A stretch of 62,472 nt of DNA, taken from Cyanobium sp. FACHB-13342 (lineage in GTDB: Bacteria; Cyanobacteriota; Cyanobacteriia; PCC-6307; Cyanobiaceae). The DNA lies in assembly GCF_014697415.1 (NCBI RefSeq), contig NZ_JACJRT010000012.1, positions 1 through 62,472 on the forward strand, given 5' to 3'. A program made the position numbers and the translations under genes. Numbering within the stretch: the stretch's first letter is position 1; each line of letters opens with the position of its first letter. This document shows positions 8,921 through 17,779 of this stretch, piece by piece. The notes under the pieces were generated by a model, which was not told where the DNA came from, did no database searches, and saw only the letters and a list, made by a program, of their open reading frames with translations.

Positions 8921-11380
8921 CTACTTCAGGTAAATCACGCTGCAGCCAGGTCCGCCGTCGCCCTGCTCGGCGTCGCGCACCCGCTCCACGTAGGGAACGG
9001 TGGTGAGCCACTGGCGCAGGCCCCGCTTGAGCTTGCCGGTGCCGATGCCGTGGATCACCCAGACGGGGCCATTGGCGGCGCGCAGCCGCTCCTCCACCGC
9101 CGCCTCAGCCTCATGCACCCGCAGGCCCCGCACATCCACCGTGTTGCGCTCGGTGCGCACATCGGGACCGCGCCCCCCCAGGCCCCGCTGGCCCTTCACC
9201 TGCACCTGCACCTCCGGCGGCGTCGGCTTCTCCCCGTGCAGCCCCTCGATGCCGGCCAACTCCAGGGTGAGCCGCAGGACGCCGCAGCGGACGGTGAGTT
9301 CGCGGCCGTCATCGGCCAGGGCCAGCACCTCCCCGGCCTTGCCCAGGGACAGCACCCGCACCCGATCGCCCACGGCGGGCATCCACCCGCGGTGCTCGCG
9401 CCGCTCCGGGGTGGGGCGATGCTGCTGCTCCAGGCTCTTGAGGCGCTGGCCGGCCTGACGGGCGGTTTCCCCCAGGGCAGAGCTGCTGGCGCGACCCCCA
9501 TCCTGGCCCTGGCGCAGCCGGCGGATGATCCGCTTGACCTCGTTCTGCCCCTGGCGGATCGAGCGCTCCAACTGCTGGCGCCGCTGCTCCTGCAGCTCGG
9601 CGCTCTGCTGGGTCTGCTGCTGCCAGCGCAGCAGCAACTCCTCGTGCAGCAGCTCGGTGCGGGCCAGCAGGGCGGCGGCCTCCTCCGCGGCCTCCTGCTG
9701 GCGCTGGCGCTGGTCTTCCAGGCCGGCAATCACCTGGTTCACCTCCCCTTCGCCCAGGGGCTCCAGCTGGGAGGCGGCGAGCTCCAGCACCGGCTCCCCC
9801 AACCCCAAACGGCGGGCGATGGCGAGGGCATTGCTGCGGCCGGGGATGCCCCACTGGAGGCGATAGGTGGGGGAGAGGGTGTCGACGTCGAAGGCCACCG
9901 AGGCGTTCTCGAAGCGGGGATCGCTGTACTTGAGGGCCTTGAGCTCACCGAAGTGGGTGGTGGCGATGGTGAGGCGGGCCCGATCGGCCAGGTGCTTGAG
10001 CAGGGCCGTGGCCAGGGCTGAACCCTCGAGGGGATCGGTGCCGGCCCCCACCTCATCAAGCAACACCAGCGCGGCGCCAGGCCCTGGGGCCCCATCGGAC
10101 GCGGCCCCCCCGGGATCCGGCAGGGCCTCGAGGATGCGGGCGATGCGGCGGATGTGGCCGCTGAAGGTGGAGAGGTTCTGCTGCAGGGATTGCTCATCGC
10201 CAATGTCGGCGAGCACCTGGGCGCACCAGGGCAGCCGTGGCGTGCCACTGCAGGGCAGGAACAGGCCGGCCCGGGCCATCAGGGCCGCCAGGCCAACACT
10301 TTTGAGGGTGACGGTCTTGCCGCCGGTGTTGGGGCCGGTGATCGCCACCACCCGCAGCTCGGGCGCCACCATCAGGCTCACGGGCACCACCCCATGGCCG
10401 GCCTCCCGCTTGTGCTGCCAAACCAGCAGCGGATGGCGCAGATCGCGCAGCTCGAAGGGAGCCTCGGGCCCCGCCACCAGCTCGGGGCGCACCGCCCCCA
10501 GCCAGGCGCCATAGCGGGCCCGGGCCAGGCCGGCATCGAGACGCCGCAACACCTGTTGGAGCCCCTCGAGGGCTTCCGCCTCCTCCCCCACCTGGCCACT
10601 GAGAGCCGTCAGCACCTCCAGCTCCAGATCCCGCTCCCGCCCCTCCAACTCGCGGATGCGGTTGCCCAGGGCAATCACCGCCTGGGGTTCGATGAACACC
10701 GTTTGCCCGGATGCCGAGCTGTCATGCACCAGCCCGGGCAGCTGGGCGGCGGCGCCGGCCTTCACCGCCAGCACGGGCCGGCCATTGCGCTCGGAAATCA
10801 CCGTGTCCTGCAGCATCGCCCCACAGCGACGCAGCAGCTCCTGCAGCCGCTCGCGCCGATCGGCGCGCACACCGAGCAACTGGCGCCGCAGCCCCTCCAG
10901 GGGCGGGCTGGCCCGATCGGCCACCCGGCCACCCTCCTCGAGGCAGAAGTGCAGACGCTGCTCCAGCTCCGGCAGGGTGCGCAGGTCGGCCACCAGGACC
11001 GAGCACACCGGCCGCAGCTCGGCATCCTCGATCTGGCGCCGCAGCCGGCGGGCCGCTGCCAGGGTGCCGGCCAGGGCCAGCAGGTCTTCACCAGCGGCGG
11101 TACCGCCCTTGGCGCAGTGGCCCACCAAGGCGGCGATGTCGGCCACCCCCTGAAAACTCAGCCCCCCCTCCAGCAGGCCATCGAGGCCCAGCAGCTCGGT
11201 GGTTTCGGCCAACAGGGCCTGGCTGGCCGCGACGGTGTCTGGCAGGGGCAGGGCCTGGCAGGCGCGACGCCCCGCGGCGGTGCTGGCAAAGCTGGCCAGC
11301 TGCTCCGCCAGCCGGGGCCACTCCAGCAGCTCCAGGGCCTCCTGTTGGATCGCGGGCGAGGCGGTGGACGGCGTGGTCAC
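8921..11380 (-). CDS. mutS2: Endonuclease MutS2
   Basis: An 819-residue member of the MutS2 family. The order is core/lever helices, an ABC-type ATPase with Walker A TGPNTGGKT and Walker B VLLDEVGAGTDP, a long Glu/Gln/Arg coiled coil, and a C-terminal Smr nuclease domain (VDVRGLRVHEAE, then VIHGIGTGKLKRGLR). MutS2 limits recombination and, in some bacteria, rescues collided ribosomes; it lacks the mismatch-recognition domain. The GTG start overlaps the stop of the VOC gene by four bases, so it is translated from the dnaJ-hemB-VOC transcript or coupled to it. Confidence 0.95.
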   Translation of the reverse strand: MTTPSTASPAIQQEALELLEWPRLAEQLASFASTAAGRRACQALPLPDTVAASQALLAETTELLGLDGLLEGGLSFQGVADIAALVGHCAKGGTAAGEDLLALAGTLAAARRLRRQIEDAELRPVCSVLVADLRTLPELEQRLHFCLEEGGRVADRASPPLEGLRRQLLGVRADRRERLQELLRRCGAMLQDTVISERNGRPVLAVKAGAAAQLPGLVHDSSASGQTVFIEPQAVIALGNRIRELEGRERDLELEVLTALSGQVGEEAEALEGLQQVLRRLDAGLARARYGAWLGAVRPELVAGPEAPFELRDLRHPLLVWQHKREAGHGVVPVSLMVAPELRVVAITGPNTGGKTVTLKSVGLAALMARAGLFLPCSGTPRLPWCAQVLADIGDEQSLQQNLSTFSGHIRRIARILEALPDPGGAASDGAPGPGAALVLLDEVGAGTDPLEGSALATALLKHLADRARLTIATTHFGELKALKYSDPRFENASVAFDVDTLSPTYRLQWGIPGRSNALAIARRLGLGEPVLELAASQLEPLGEGEVNQVIAGLEDQRQRQQEAAEEAAALLARTELLHEELLLRWQQQTQQSAELQEQRRQQLERSIRQGQNEVKRIIRRLRQGQDGGRASSSALGETARQAGQRLKSLEQQHRPTPERREHRGWMPAVGDRVRVLSLGKAGEVLALADDGRELTVRCGVLRLTLELAGIEGLHGEKPTPPEVQVQVKGQRGLGGRGPDVRTERNTVDVRGLRVHEAEAAVEERLRAANGPVWVIHGIGTGKLKRGLRQWLTTVPYVERVRDAEQGDGGPGCSVIYLK

Positions 11381-11796
11381 CCGGTCACGTTGGTCGGGAT
11401 GCCTTCGGCGGGCTCGTAGAGCATCTCCAGCCAGTTGCCTTCCGGATCCTGCAGGTAAAAGCTGGCGGTGCCATCGCGGTGGTCGTGCACCGGACCACAG
11501 GCATGGCCCGCCTCCACCAGGTTGGTGCGCAGGGTCTCCACCTCAGCCCGGCTCTGAAAATGCAGGGCAAAGTGGGGGCCAGCAGCCTTGTAATCAGGGC
11601 TGAGCAGGGCAATACCGGCGCCCGTATGGGGCCACTGCACATAGGCCCAGTCGGGGGCATCCCACGTGAGCCGCAGGCCCAGGCCCAGGTAAAAGGCCTT
11701 GGCCCGCTCCATGTCCTGCACCCGCACGGCCACATGCCCCAGGGTGTGGCTTGGGCCTTCAGAAGGGGACATGGGCGGCGGCGGGGGGATGGCCAT
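11377..11796 (-). CDS. VOC (glyoxalase-fold) family protein
   Basis: A protein of about 139 residues with two beta-alpha-beta-beta-beta modules typical of the vicinal oxygen chelate fold: HVAVRVQDMERAKAFYLGLG at the start, FALHFQS in the middle and FYLQDPEGNWLEMLYEP at the end. His and Glu residues in these places can ligate a metal. Members include glyoxalase I, dioxygenases and resistance proteins; the reaction here cannot be told. A second ATG eight codons later (MSPSEGP) may be the real start. It lies between hemB and mutS2. Confidence 0.8.
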   Translation of the reverse strand: MAIPPPPPMSPSEGPSHTLGHVAVRVQDMERAKAFYLGLGLRLTWDAPDWAYVQWPHTGAGIALLSPDYKAAGPHFALHFQSRAEVETLRTNLVEAGHACGPVHDHRDGTASFYLQDPEGNWLEMLYEPAEGIPTNVTG

Positions 11797-11815
11797 TCTC
11801 AGCCCTGTCAACCGA

Positions 11816-12817
11816 TCAAGCCTGGCGCAGCCAGGCGGCCGCATCACAGGCGTGGTAAGTGAGGATCAGATCGGCCCCCGCTCGCTTGAAGCAGAGCAGG
11901 GTTTCCAGCACCACGGCCCGCTCGTCGATCCAGCCCTTTTCAGCGGCGGCCTTCACCATGGCGTATTCGCCGCTGACGTTGTAGGCCGCAATCGGCAACT
12001 CGGTTTCACCGCGCAGACGATGAATGATGTCGAGGTAGGCCAGACCGGGCTTCACCATCAGGATGTCGGCCCCCTCCTGCTCATCGAGCAGGGCTTCGGT
12101 GAGGGCTTCGCGGCCGTTGGCCGGATCCATCTGGTAGGTGCTCTTGTCGCCGGGGATCGGCTTGCCGGCGGCCGCGCGGGGGGCTGAATCGAGGGCTTCG
12201 CGGAAGGGGCCGTAATAGGCAGAGGCGTACTTGGCGGTGTAGCTGATGATCCCCACATGCTCGAACCCCTCCTCGTCGAGGGCTTCGCGGATGGCGCCGA
12301 CGCGGCCGTCCATCATGTCGCTGGGCCCAATCAGATCGGCGCCAGCGCGGGCCTGGGCCACGGCCTGGCGGCAGAGGATCGCCACGGTTTCGTCATTGAG
12401 CACCACCCCCTCGCTGCTGACGATGCCGTCGTGGCCGTCGCAGGAGTAGGGATCGAGGGCCACATCGGTCATGATCGCCATGCCCGGGTGCACCTCCTTG
12501 AGCCGGCGGATCGCCCGGGGGATCAGGCCGCCCTCGTTGAAGCACTCGGCGCCATCTTCGGTTTTGAGGCCATCGGCCACCTTGGGGAACAGCACCACAC
12601 AGCGGATGCCCAGATCCCAGGCCCGTCCCACCTCCTGCACGAGTCCTTCCAGGCTCCAGCGAATGGCTCCGGGCATCGCCCCGATCGGCTCATTGGTGGC
12701 CCCCTCATGCACAAAGAGGGGGTAGATGAAGTCGGCCGCGCTGAGGTGATGCTCCCGCACCATCGCCCGCAGGGCCGGGGTGCGGCGCAGACGACGGGGA
12801 CGGTAGGTGAGCTCCAT
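11816..12817 (-). CDS. hemB: Delta-aminolevulinic acid dehydratase (porphobilinogen synthase)
   Basis: A 333-residue cytosolic enzyme that condenses two 5-aminolevulinates to porphobilinogen, the common step to heme, chlorophyll and phycobilins. Active-site lysines lie in MVKPGLAYLD and in YTAKYASAYYGPFR. The metal segment reads DPYSCDGHDG: Asp residues replace most of the Cys ligands of zinc enzymes, so this is the Mg-type found in plants and cyanobacteria. The start MELTYRPRRLRRTP matches relatives; upstream in-frame codons are discounted. It follows dnaJ by 25 bases on the same strand. Confidence 0.96.
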   Translation of the reverse strand: MELTYRPRRLRRTPALRAMVREHHLSAADFIYPLFVHEGATNEPIGAMPGAIRWSLEGLVQEVGRAWDLGIRCVVLFPKVADGLKTEDGAECFNEGGLIPRAIRRLKEVHPGMAIMTDVALDPYSCDGHDGIVSSEGVVLNDETVAILCRQAVAQARAGADLIGPSDMMDGRVGAIREALDEEGFEHVGIISYTAKYASAYYGPFREALDSAPRAAAGKPIPGDKSTYQMDPANGREALTEALLDEQEGADILMVKPGLAYLDIIHRLRGETELPIAAYNVSGEYAMVKAAAEKGWIDERAVVLETLLCFKRAGADLILTYHACDAAAWLRQA

Positions 12818-12842
12818 GGCGGCGATCTGGCTGGGGCGGATC

Positions 12843-13826
12843 CTAGAGACGGGCCGCCTGGATCCAGCCCGAACGGGGATCGGCACTGCGGGCCGCCCGC
12901 AGTTGCTCCAGCAGCCGCCGCTCCTCGGCACTGAGGGGCTCGGGCAGTTTGAGCACGGGCGTGAGCAGCAGATCGCCACGGCCCTCCTTGAGGGGCCAGC
13001 CCTTGCCCTTGAGCCGCAGACTGCGGCCCAGGGTCATGCCCGGCGGCACCTGCACGGAGGCCTCGCCATCGGGGGTGGCCACCCGCACCTCGCCGCCGAG
13101 GGCCAGCTCATCGAGGCTGAGGGGCAGCTCGGCCCGCAGCTGGTCGCCGTCCAGCTTCCACACCGGATGGTCCTGCATCTGGAGGTTGAGGTATAGATCG
13201 CCGCGGCGTCCCGTGCCGGGCTGCAGGTTGCCCTTGCCCTTGAGGCGCAGGCGGCTGCCGTGCTTGACGCCGGGGGGGATCCGCACCTGCACCCGCTCCT
13301 CATTGACGGCCAGGGTGCGCTCCGCACCGCGGAAGGCATCGGCAAAGGACAGGCTGATGCTCACCTCGGCATCGAGATTGACCGGGCTGCTCCGGGCCCC
13401 ACCCGGTACGCCACCGCCAAAGCCGGGGCCGCCAAAGCCCCCGGGGAAGCCGGCGCCAAACCCAAAGCCTCCCGGTGCCCCCCCGCTCGTCGGCCCGCCA
13501 AAACGGCCGAGCAGGTCATTGATGAAGTCGTCGAAGTTGCCGTAGCGACCGAAGTCGACATCGACGCCTGACGCCCCGGGGGCGCCCCCCGCCTGACTCC
13601 AGTACTGGCCGAATTGCTCGTAGCGCCGGCGCTTTTCGGGATCGGACAGCACCTCATAGGCCTCACTGACCTCCTTGAACTTGGCCTCAGCCCCCGCATC
13701 CCCGGGATTCACATCGGGGTGGTACTGGCGCGCCAACTTCCGGAACGCCCGCTTGATCGTGTCGGCGTCGGCGCCCCGCTCCACGCCCAGCACATTGAAG
13801 TAGTCGCGGTAGCCATTCGCGCCCAT
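12843..13826 (-). CDS. DnaJ-class co-chaperone without zinc finger (CbpA/DnaJ2 type)
   Basis: A 327-residue protein. The J domain occupies residues about 5-70 with the HPD motif (YHPDVNPGD) that stimulates DnaK. A Gly/Phe/Pro-rich linker with FGG and PGGFG runs follows. Two C-terminal substrate-binding subdomains ([45 protein letters not shown]) come next, with no CxxCxGxG zinc repeats between them. A GTG five codons upstream is a possible alternative start. It is first in the leftward dnaJ-hemB-VOC-mutS2 block. Confidence 0.93.
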   Translation of the reverse strand: MGANGYRDYFNVLGVERGADADTIKRAFRKLARQYHPDVNPGDAGAEAKFKEVSEAYEVLSDPEKRRRYEQFGQYWSQAGGAPGASGVDVDFGRYGNFDDFINDLLGRFGGPTSGGAPGGFGFGAGFPGGFGGPGFGGGVPGGARSSPVNLDAEVSISLSFADAFRGAERTLAVNEERVQVRIPPGVKHGSRLRLKGKGNLQPGTGRRGDLYLNLQMQDHPVWKLDGDQLRAELPLSLDELALGGEVRVATPDGEASVQVPPGMTLGRSLRLKGKGWPLKEGRGDLLLTPVLKLPEPLSAEERRLLEQLRAARSADPRSGWIQAARL

Positions 13827-13989
13827 CGACTTCGTGTCCACCGCCGGCCTCCCAGTGTCTCAGCCTCTGGCGCCCTCTGCCGACGCCCGAAAGGGCGGAA
13901 GGCCGAACGCCGCCGCCTCAGGATTTGCCCACAGACCAGGGTCCCCACCACTCGGCAGACCTAGCCTCAGGATCCCCCTGCATCTCCGG

Positions 13990-14454
13990 ATGGCCGCCCT
14001 CGGTTCCCTGCGTTCCAGCCTGCTGATCGGCCTGAGCACGGTGCTGCTGGGCTTCACGGCCACCGCCAGCGCGGGGAGCGGCGTCCAGGGCCTGGGCAGC
14101 TCCACCACCCCCAGCCTGGGCGAAGCCATGCAGGCCTCCACCCCCGAGCAGAAGGCCCTCAGTGCCCACCTACGCGCGAAGGGCGCCATTTTTTATGGGG
14201 CCTGGTGGTGCCCGGCCTGCTTCCAACAGAAAAACCTGTTCGGCAAGGAGGGGGGCAACACCCTGCCCTATGTGGAGTGCGACAAGTCCGAGGATGGCCG
14301 GGCCCGCTGCATCGCGGCCAACATCCGGGCTTTTCCCACCTGGGACCTGGCGGGCAAGGAACGCCGCGAAGGCGTGCAGACCATCGAAGAGCTCAAAATC
14401 TGGAGTGGCTTCCCGTCCGCGCCCCCAGGCAACCCTGACCGCAAGCAACCCTGA
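13990..14454 (+). CDS. Exported thioredoxin-fold protein with CPAC active site
   Basis: A 154-residue protein. Residues 1-30 are a signal peptide (SSLLIGLSTVLLGFTATASA), so it works in the periplasm or thylakoid lumen. The domain holds YGAWWCPACFQQK, a CxxC redox motif in the thioredoxin position, and a second Cys pair (VECDKSED, ARCIAA). The segment IRAFPTWDL has the cis-Pro before Thr-Trp. It resembles the thioredoxin domain that is fused to VKOR in cyanobacteria and may assist disulfide formation; that role is inference. The stop codon lies inside a tandem 16-base repeat, so the C-terminal residues (GNPDRKQP) are repeat-encoded. Confidence 0.85.
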   Translation: MAALGSLRSSLLIGLSTVLLGFTATASAGSGVQGLGSSTTPSLGEAMQASTPEQKALSAHLRAKGAIFYGAWWCPACFQQKNLFGKEGGNTLPYVECDKSEDGRARCIAANIRAFPTWDLAGKERREGVQTIEELKIWSGFPSAPPGNPDRKQP

Positions 14455-14486
14455 CCGCAAGCAACCCTGACCGCAAGCAACCCTGA
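14430..14486. repeat. Tandem 16-bp repeat spanning a stop codon
   Basis: Three full identical copies and one 9-base partial copy of CAACCCTGACCGCAAG stand head to tail. The unit is not a multiple of three, and each copy carries TGA in one frame. The thioredoxin-like gene ends in the TGA of the second copy; the third and fourth copies lie in the 3' untranslated part. Copy-number change would therefore alter the spacing after the gene, and the reading frame only if the first copies changed. Confidence 0.9.
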
Positions 14487-14532
14487 TCTGGGCTGACCCG
14501 AGCCGCCCCTCTTACCCCATCGCCCCTGTCCC

Positions 14533-14958
14533 ATGGCCCGCTCCCACGCGATCACGACGCCCCTGCGGCCGGCACGCCTCAGTACAGGCCTGGCCCCGTC
14601 ACTCCTGGTGGCCGCCCTGGCGCTCCTGAGCCATGGGGCCCAGGCCCAGGGACTGGCCCCCATGGTGGGGGCCAACGCCATCCAGGGCACCCTCCAGGGC
14701 GCGTCGACCCCGACGTACACGGGCGTGCTCGACAAGGCGCGCACCACGGTGGGCACGGCCACCGCTGCCCAGGCCGGAGGCGGTGCGGCCGCAGCCGCCG
14801 GGGCGTCCACGGGTGGGGCTGGCCCTGCACGCACGGGGCCCAACCTGGCCAGCGGCGCCCCGAGCGGCGCCTCCGTGAACGGTCAGCGGATCCCCCTCTG
14901 CTCCCACGGCGGTCCCTGCCAGGGGGCAATGTTGCGGGCTATGGGCCAACAGCCTTGA
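14533..14958 (+). CDS. Small exported Ala/Gly-rich protein of unknown function
   Basis: A 141-residue protein with an N-terminal signal peptide (core SLLVAALALLSHGAQA, likely cut after AQA). The middle is Ala/Gly/Thr-rich and low complexity (AAQAGGGAAAAAGASTGG), and the end holds RIPLCSHGGPCQGAML with two Cys that could form a disulfide. The terminal segment looks more conserved than the rest, but I do not recognise a family. Same strand as the thioredoxin-like gene, 78 bases downstream. Confidence 0.6.
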   Translation: MARSHAITTPLRPARLSTGLAPSLLVAALALLSHGAQAQGLAPMVGANAIQGTLQGASTPTYTGVLDKARTTVGTATAAQAGGGAAAAAGASTGGAGPARTGPNLASGAPSGASVNGQRIPLCSHGGPCQGAMLRAMGQQP

Positions 14959-15023
14959 TGCGAGGGCTTGCGGCTCCCGCCAGGTGGCCTTAAGAGGGGT
15001 CTGGACCCCTGCCCTGTTGATCG

Positions 15024-15185
15024 GTGCTCGACATCACCACCCTGCGCAACGAGTGCATCCAGGTCTGTCTGGAGGCTGACGGCATCCGTTGCTGCTGCCT
15101 GGTGTCCTCGTACCACCTGGTGGAGTCGAAGCTGCCCCAACTGAGGGCCGCCATCCAGCGCCAGGCCACCACCAGCCCGGCCTGA
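15024..15185 (+). CDS. Candidate small Cys-rich protein (53 aa)
   Basis: A short frame opening with GTG six bases after an in-frame stop, so the start is the only one possible. The product begins MLDITTLRNECIQVCLEADG and contains IRCCCLVSSYHL, then a short helix ending LRAAIQRQATTSPA. Five Cys in 53 residues, in CxxxC and CCC groups, suggest metal binding or redox use. Codon use is like the neighbours. No Shine-Dalgarno is obvious. I do not recognise it; the call rests on composition and a protein-like sequence. Confidence 0.42.
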   Translation: MLDITTLRNECIQVCLEADGIRCCCLVSSYHLVESKLPQLRAAIQRQATTSPA

Positions 15186-15452
15186 GCCCACCGATTCAAG
15201 AAGCCGATCTACAGCCGCCGCCGCCGTTAAGGCCACAGCAGCTGAAGGCGTGCGCGGCAGCCCCGTTTGGGCAGACGTTTGACGGGGTGAAGCCGATGCC
15301 GAGCCTGGTCGCCCCCATCCACAAGGAGGGGCACACCAGATCCGCTGACATTGGACGAGATCAAGTGCTCACGACATATCCACGCAAGGCCTCTGAGGGA
15401 TTATCAACTGCAAGCTCAGCTTCAACGCCAAGATCGCCCACCACAACCTGCC

Positions 15453-15797
15453 ATGAGCCAGCCAACATCAGCCATTGACATCCTGGGCTACGTGGCCGCT
15501 TCCCTCACCACCTCAAGCTTTATTCCCCAAGCGATGAGAACGCTCAGCAGCAGCGATACCCGAGGGATTTCGCTCAGCATGTACACCTTATTTACCAGTG
15601 GGATTGCCCTGTGGCTGATCTATGGAGCCCTCACAGGCAATGGCCCTCTCATCATTGCCAATGCCATTACCGTTGTGCTCTCCGGGCTAATCCTGCAACG
15701 CAAGCTTGAGAATCACCAGCTGGACAATCCCCGCAGCTCCAAGATCAGCGCACCCAGGACTGGCCACAAACGGAAAAGAATCAAGCTAAGAACCTAG
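15453..15797 (+). CDS. SemiSWEET / PQ-loop family membrane protein
   Basis: A 114-residue protein with three predicted membrane helices. Helix 1 carries the PQ motif (TTSSFIPQAMRTL), helix 2 follows (SLSMYTLFTSGIALWLIYGAL), and helix 3 ends the bundle (PLIIANAITVVLSGLI); this is the half-transporter fold that dimerises to move sugars. The last 30 residues are basic and probably cytosolic. The gene is noticeably lower in G+C than its surroundings and uses more ATT, TTA and TCA codons, a hint of later acquisition. The upstream 267 bases after the small Cys-rich frame show no further gene. Confidence 0.85.
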   Translation: MSQPTSAIDILGYVAASLTTSSFIPQAMRTLSSSDTRGISLSMYTLFTSGIALWLIYGALTGNGPLIIANAITVVLSGLILQRKLENHQLDNPRSSKISAPRTGHKRKRIKLRT

Positions 15798-15843
15798 GCA
15801 AGCCTCTTTAGCAGAGGCCCCAGCCCCTATCGGAACCCGGCAA

Positions 15844-16206
15844 CTAAGCGGCGATGTAGGCAGGAATGATACTGAAAAGAATGGCAAGGGCCAGGGCCGC
15901 TAGGCAGTTTTCCAGACTGCGCAACCCGGAAAACAAATGGTGAATGTCCTGGCCACTCGTTTGCGTGATCTTATACAGCCTTGAGCTGCTCAGATAGAGG
16001 GCATAGCAGGAATAGCCAGCGGCGATGAAGGAGGCCACTCCAAACATAACCTCCTGCCAATTCAGCGATGCCAGAGCCGGAAGGCTAGATACCCCCTTAA
16101 AAACAACGAGCGCGGCAATGGCCATGGCAGCGATTCTCTGCTTGGCCACAAACTGCCGGAACTCAACATCTTGCTTAGGCGTGAATTCCAGCTGAGATTT
16201 TGACAT
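15844..16206 (-). CDS. Small membrane protein of unknown function
   Basis: A 120-residue protein with three hydrophobic segments: AAMAIAALVVFKGVSSLP, VMFGVASFIAAGYSCYALYL and LAALALAILFSIIPAYI. The N-terminus is polar and charged (SKSQLEFTPKQDVEFRQF). No recognised family. Its base composition is lower in G+C than the core genes, like the convergent SemiSWEET gene, from which it is separated by 46 bases. Confidence 0.6.
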   Translation of the reverse strand: MSKSQLEFTPKQDVEFRQFVAKQRIAAMAIAALVVFKGVSSLPALASLNWQEVMFGVASFIAAGYSCYALYLSSSRLYKITQTSGQDIHHLFSGLRSLENCLAALALAILFSIIPAYIAA

Positions 16207-16322
16207 CGAGCTTGCCTTGCTTTTGGGGTTCAGCGTAGGCCGCGCCAGACGGGGGGTCTAGCCCTGGCCAGCCCTTGCGCCACCACGAACAAAGCCCCCT
16301 GCCGGGCCCCACCGCTTCCAGA

Positions 16323-16985
16323 ATGGATGGATCCTTGCCAGGGCAGACGGTGCTGCACTCCCCCGCCTGCGAACGCAACAAGGGACCGATCCTGGCGATG
16401 CTGCAGGACTGGCTCCCTGAGGGCGCCCAGGTGCTGGAGATCGGCTCAGGCAGTGGCCAGCATGCCGCGTTCTTCTGCGGGCAGGTGCCGGGGTTGGTCT
16501 GGCAGCCCAGCGAACGGGAGGGCGTCCTGGCGATGCTCCAGGCCCAGCTGGCGAACCTCCACCCAATCCCCCTGGCATCCGGTGCCCGGCTGCTCCGACC
16601 GATCCCGTTGGATGTCACCGAGGCTGGGCAGTGGCCCCACCAGCGCTTCGACGCCGTGTTCACGGCCAACACCTGCCACATCATGCCGGCCCTGGCCCTG
16701 CCCCACCTGCTGGCCGGTGCCGCCCGGGTGCTGCGGCCCGGTGGGCTGTTGCTGCTCTACGGCCCCTTTCACGATCGGGGCGTCCACACCGCCGCCAGCA
16801 ACGTCGCCTTCGACGGGCACCTCCGCAGCCTCGATCCGGCCATGGGGGTGCGGGATGCGCTGGAACTCCAGGAACAGGCTGCCGCCCTGGGCCTCCAGCC
16901 GCTGGCCGATGTGGCGATGCCCGCCAACAACCGCACCCTGATCTTCCAGCAGGCGGCACTGAAAGCCAGCCAACTCCAGCCATGA
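16323..16985 (+). CDS. DUF938 class I methyltransferase
   Basis: A 220-residue SAM-dependent methyltransferase of the DUF938 family. SAM-binding motif I is VLEIGSGSGQH, followed by the acidic motif II region (QPSEREG) and the family motif TANTCHIMP. The segment SPACERNKGPIL near the N-terminus is characteristic. The substrate is unknown. The ATG fits the family start; an in-frame upstream start would add 16 poorly conserved residues. The stop overlaps the pirin ATG (ATGA), implying co-translation. Confidence 0.87.
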   Translation: MDGSLPGQTVLHSPACERNKGPILAMLQDWLPEGAQVLEIGSGSGQHAAFFCGQVPGLVWQPSEREGVLAMLQAQLANLHPIPLASGARLLRPIPLDVTEAGQWPHQRFDAVFTANTCHIMPALALPHLLAGAARVLRPGGLLLLYGPFHDRGVHTAASNVAFDGHLRSLDPAMGVRDALELQEQAAALGLQPLADVAMPANNRTLIFQQAALKASQLQP

Positions 16986-17695
16986 CGGCCCCAACCACCG
17001 GCGCTGCTCCCGTGTTCCGCCCTGCCGCCGAGCGCTTCCACAGCCAGCTCGACTGGCTGGACAGCTGGCATTCCTTTTCCTTTGCCGGCCATCACGATCC
17101 CGCCTGGATGGGATTCGGGCCGCTGCGGGTGATCAACGACGACACGATCGCCCCCGGCCGGGGCTTCGGCATGCATCCCCACCGGGACATGGAGATCATC
17201 ACGGTGATGGTGGACGGCCAGCTCGAGCACCGCGATTCCATGGGCCACACCGAGCTGCTGCGGGCCGGTGAGGTGCAGCGCATGAGCGCCGGCACCGGGG
17301 TGGTGCACAGCGAGGTGAATGGGGGCGCGCAGGCCTGCCGGCTGCTGCAGATCTGGATTGAACCCAGCCAGGCCGGCCTGGCCCCTGCCTACGACCAGAA
17401 ACCCTTCTGCATCGGGACTAACTGGACGTCGATCCTGGATCCCGAGCAGCGCGGGGGCGCCCTGGCAATCCAGCGCCCCGTGCGGCTGTGGCGGGCCCAA
17501 CCGGAGGCTGGCCAGAGCCTGCCCCTGGCAATCACGGCTCGGAGTCAGGGCTGGATCCAGCTGATCAGCGGTGGCGGCCAGGTGGCGGGCCGCACCCTGC
17601 AACAGGGCGATGGGCTCGGGTTCGAAGCTGGTGCCCTGGACCACTTCACAGCCAGCTCCGGCGGCGCCGACCTGCTGCTGTTCGAACTGGGCTGA
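16982..17695 (+). CDS. Pirin family bicupin
   Basis: A 237-residue protein. The N-terminal cupin holds the metal-ligand set HPHRDMEI, with a Glu and a second His in the strand that follows (QLEHRDSMGH, TGVVHSEVN). A second cupin domain follows with GQSLPLAITARSQGW and a weaker GALDHFTA. Bacterial pirins are reported as quercetinases or redox-linked regulators; neither is shown here. It overlaps the methyltransferase by four bases. Confidence 0.9.
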   Translation: MTAPTTGAAPVFRPAAERFHSQLDWLDSWHSFSFAGHHDPAWMGFGPLRVINDDTIAPGRGFGMHPHRDMEIITVMVDGQLEHRDSMGHTELLRAGEVQRMSAGTGVVHSEVNGGAQACRLLQIWIEPSQAGLAPAYDQKPFCIGTNWTSILDPEQRGGALAIQRPVRLWRAQPEAGQSLPLAITARSQGWIQLISGGGQVAGRTLQQGDGLGFEAGALDHFTASSGGADLLLFELG

Positions 17696-17754
17696 ACGCC
17701 GGAGGGGGATCCCAGTGGTTCCGCAGGGGCAAACCCGGCTGAACGGCACCTACT

Positions 17755-17775
17755 AAAAAGGCCCCTTCCAGGGCC
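17755..17775 (-). terminator. Intrinsic terminator of the tmRNA gene
   Basis: On the minus strand GGCCC-TGGAAG-GGGCC forms a stem-loop followed by TTTTT. It lies at the 3' end of the tmRNA coding piece and also 60 bases after the convergent pirin stop. The T-run is only on the minus-strand side. Confidence 0.75.
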
Positions 17776-17779
17776 CATG

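Noticed and set aside
15089-15478. 129-residue frame overlapping the small Cys-rich gene and the SemiSWEET start
   Set aside because: Pro/Ala-rich shadow without motifs; it overlaps the better-supported SemiSWEET and Cys-rich frames.
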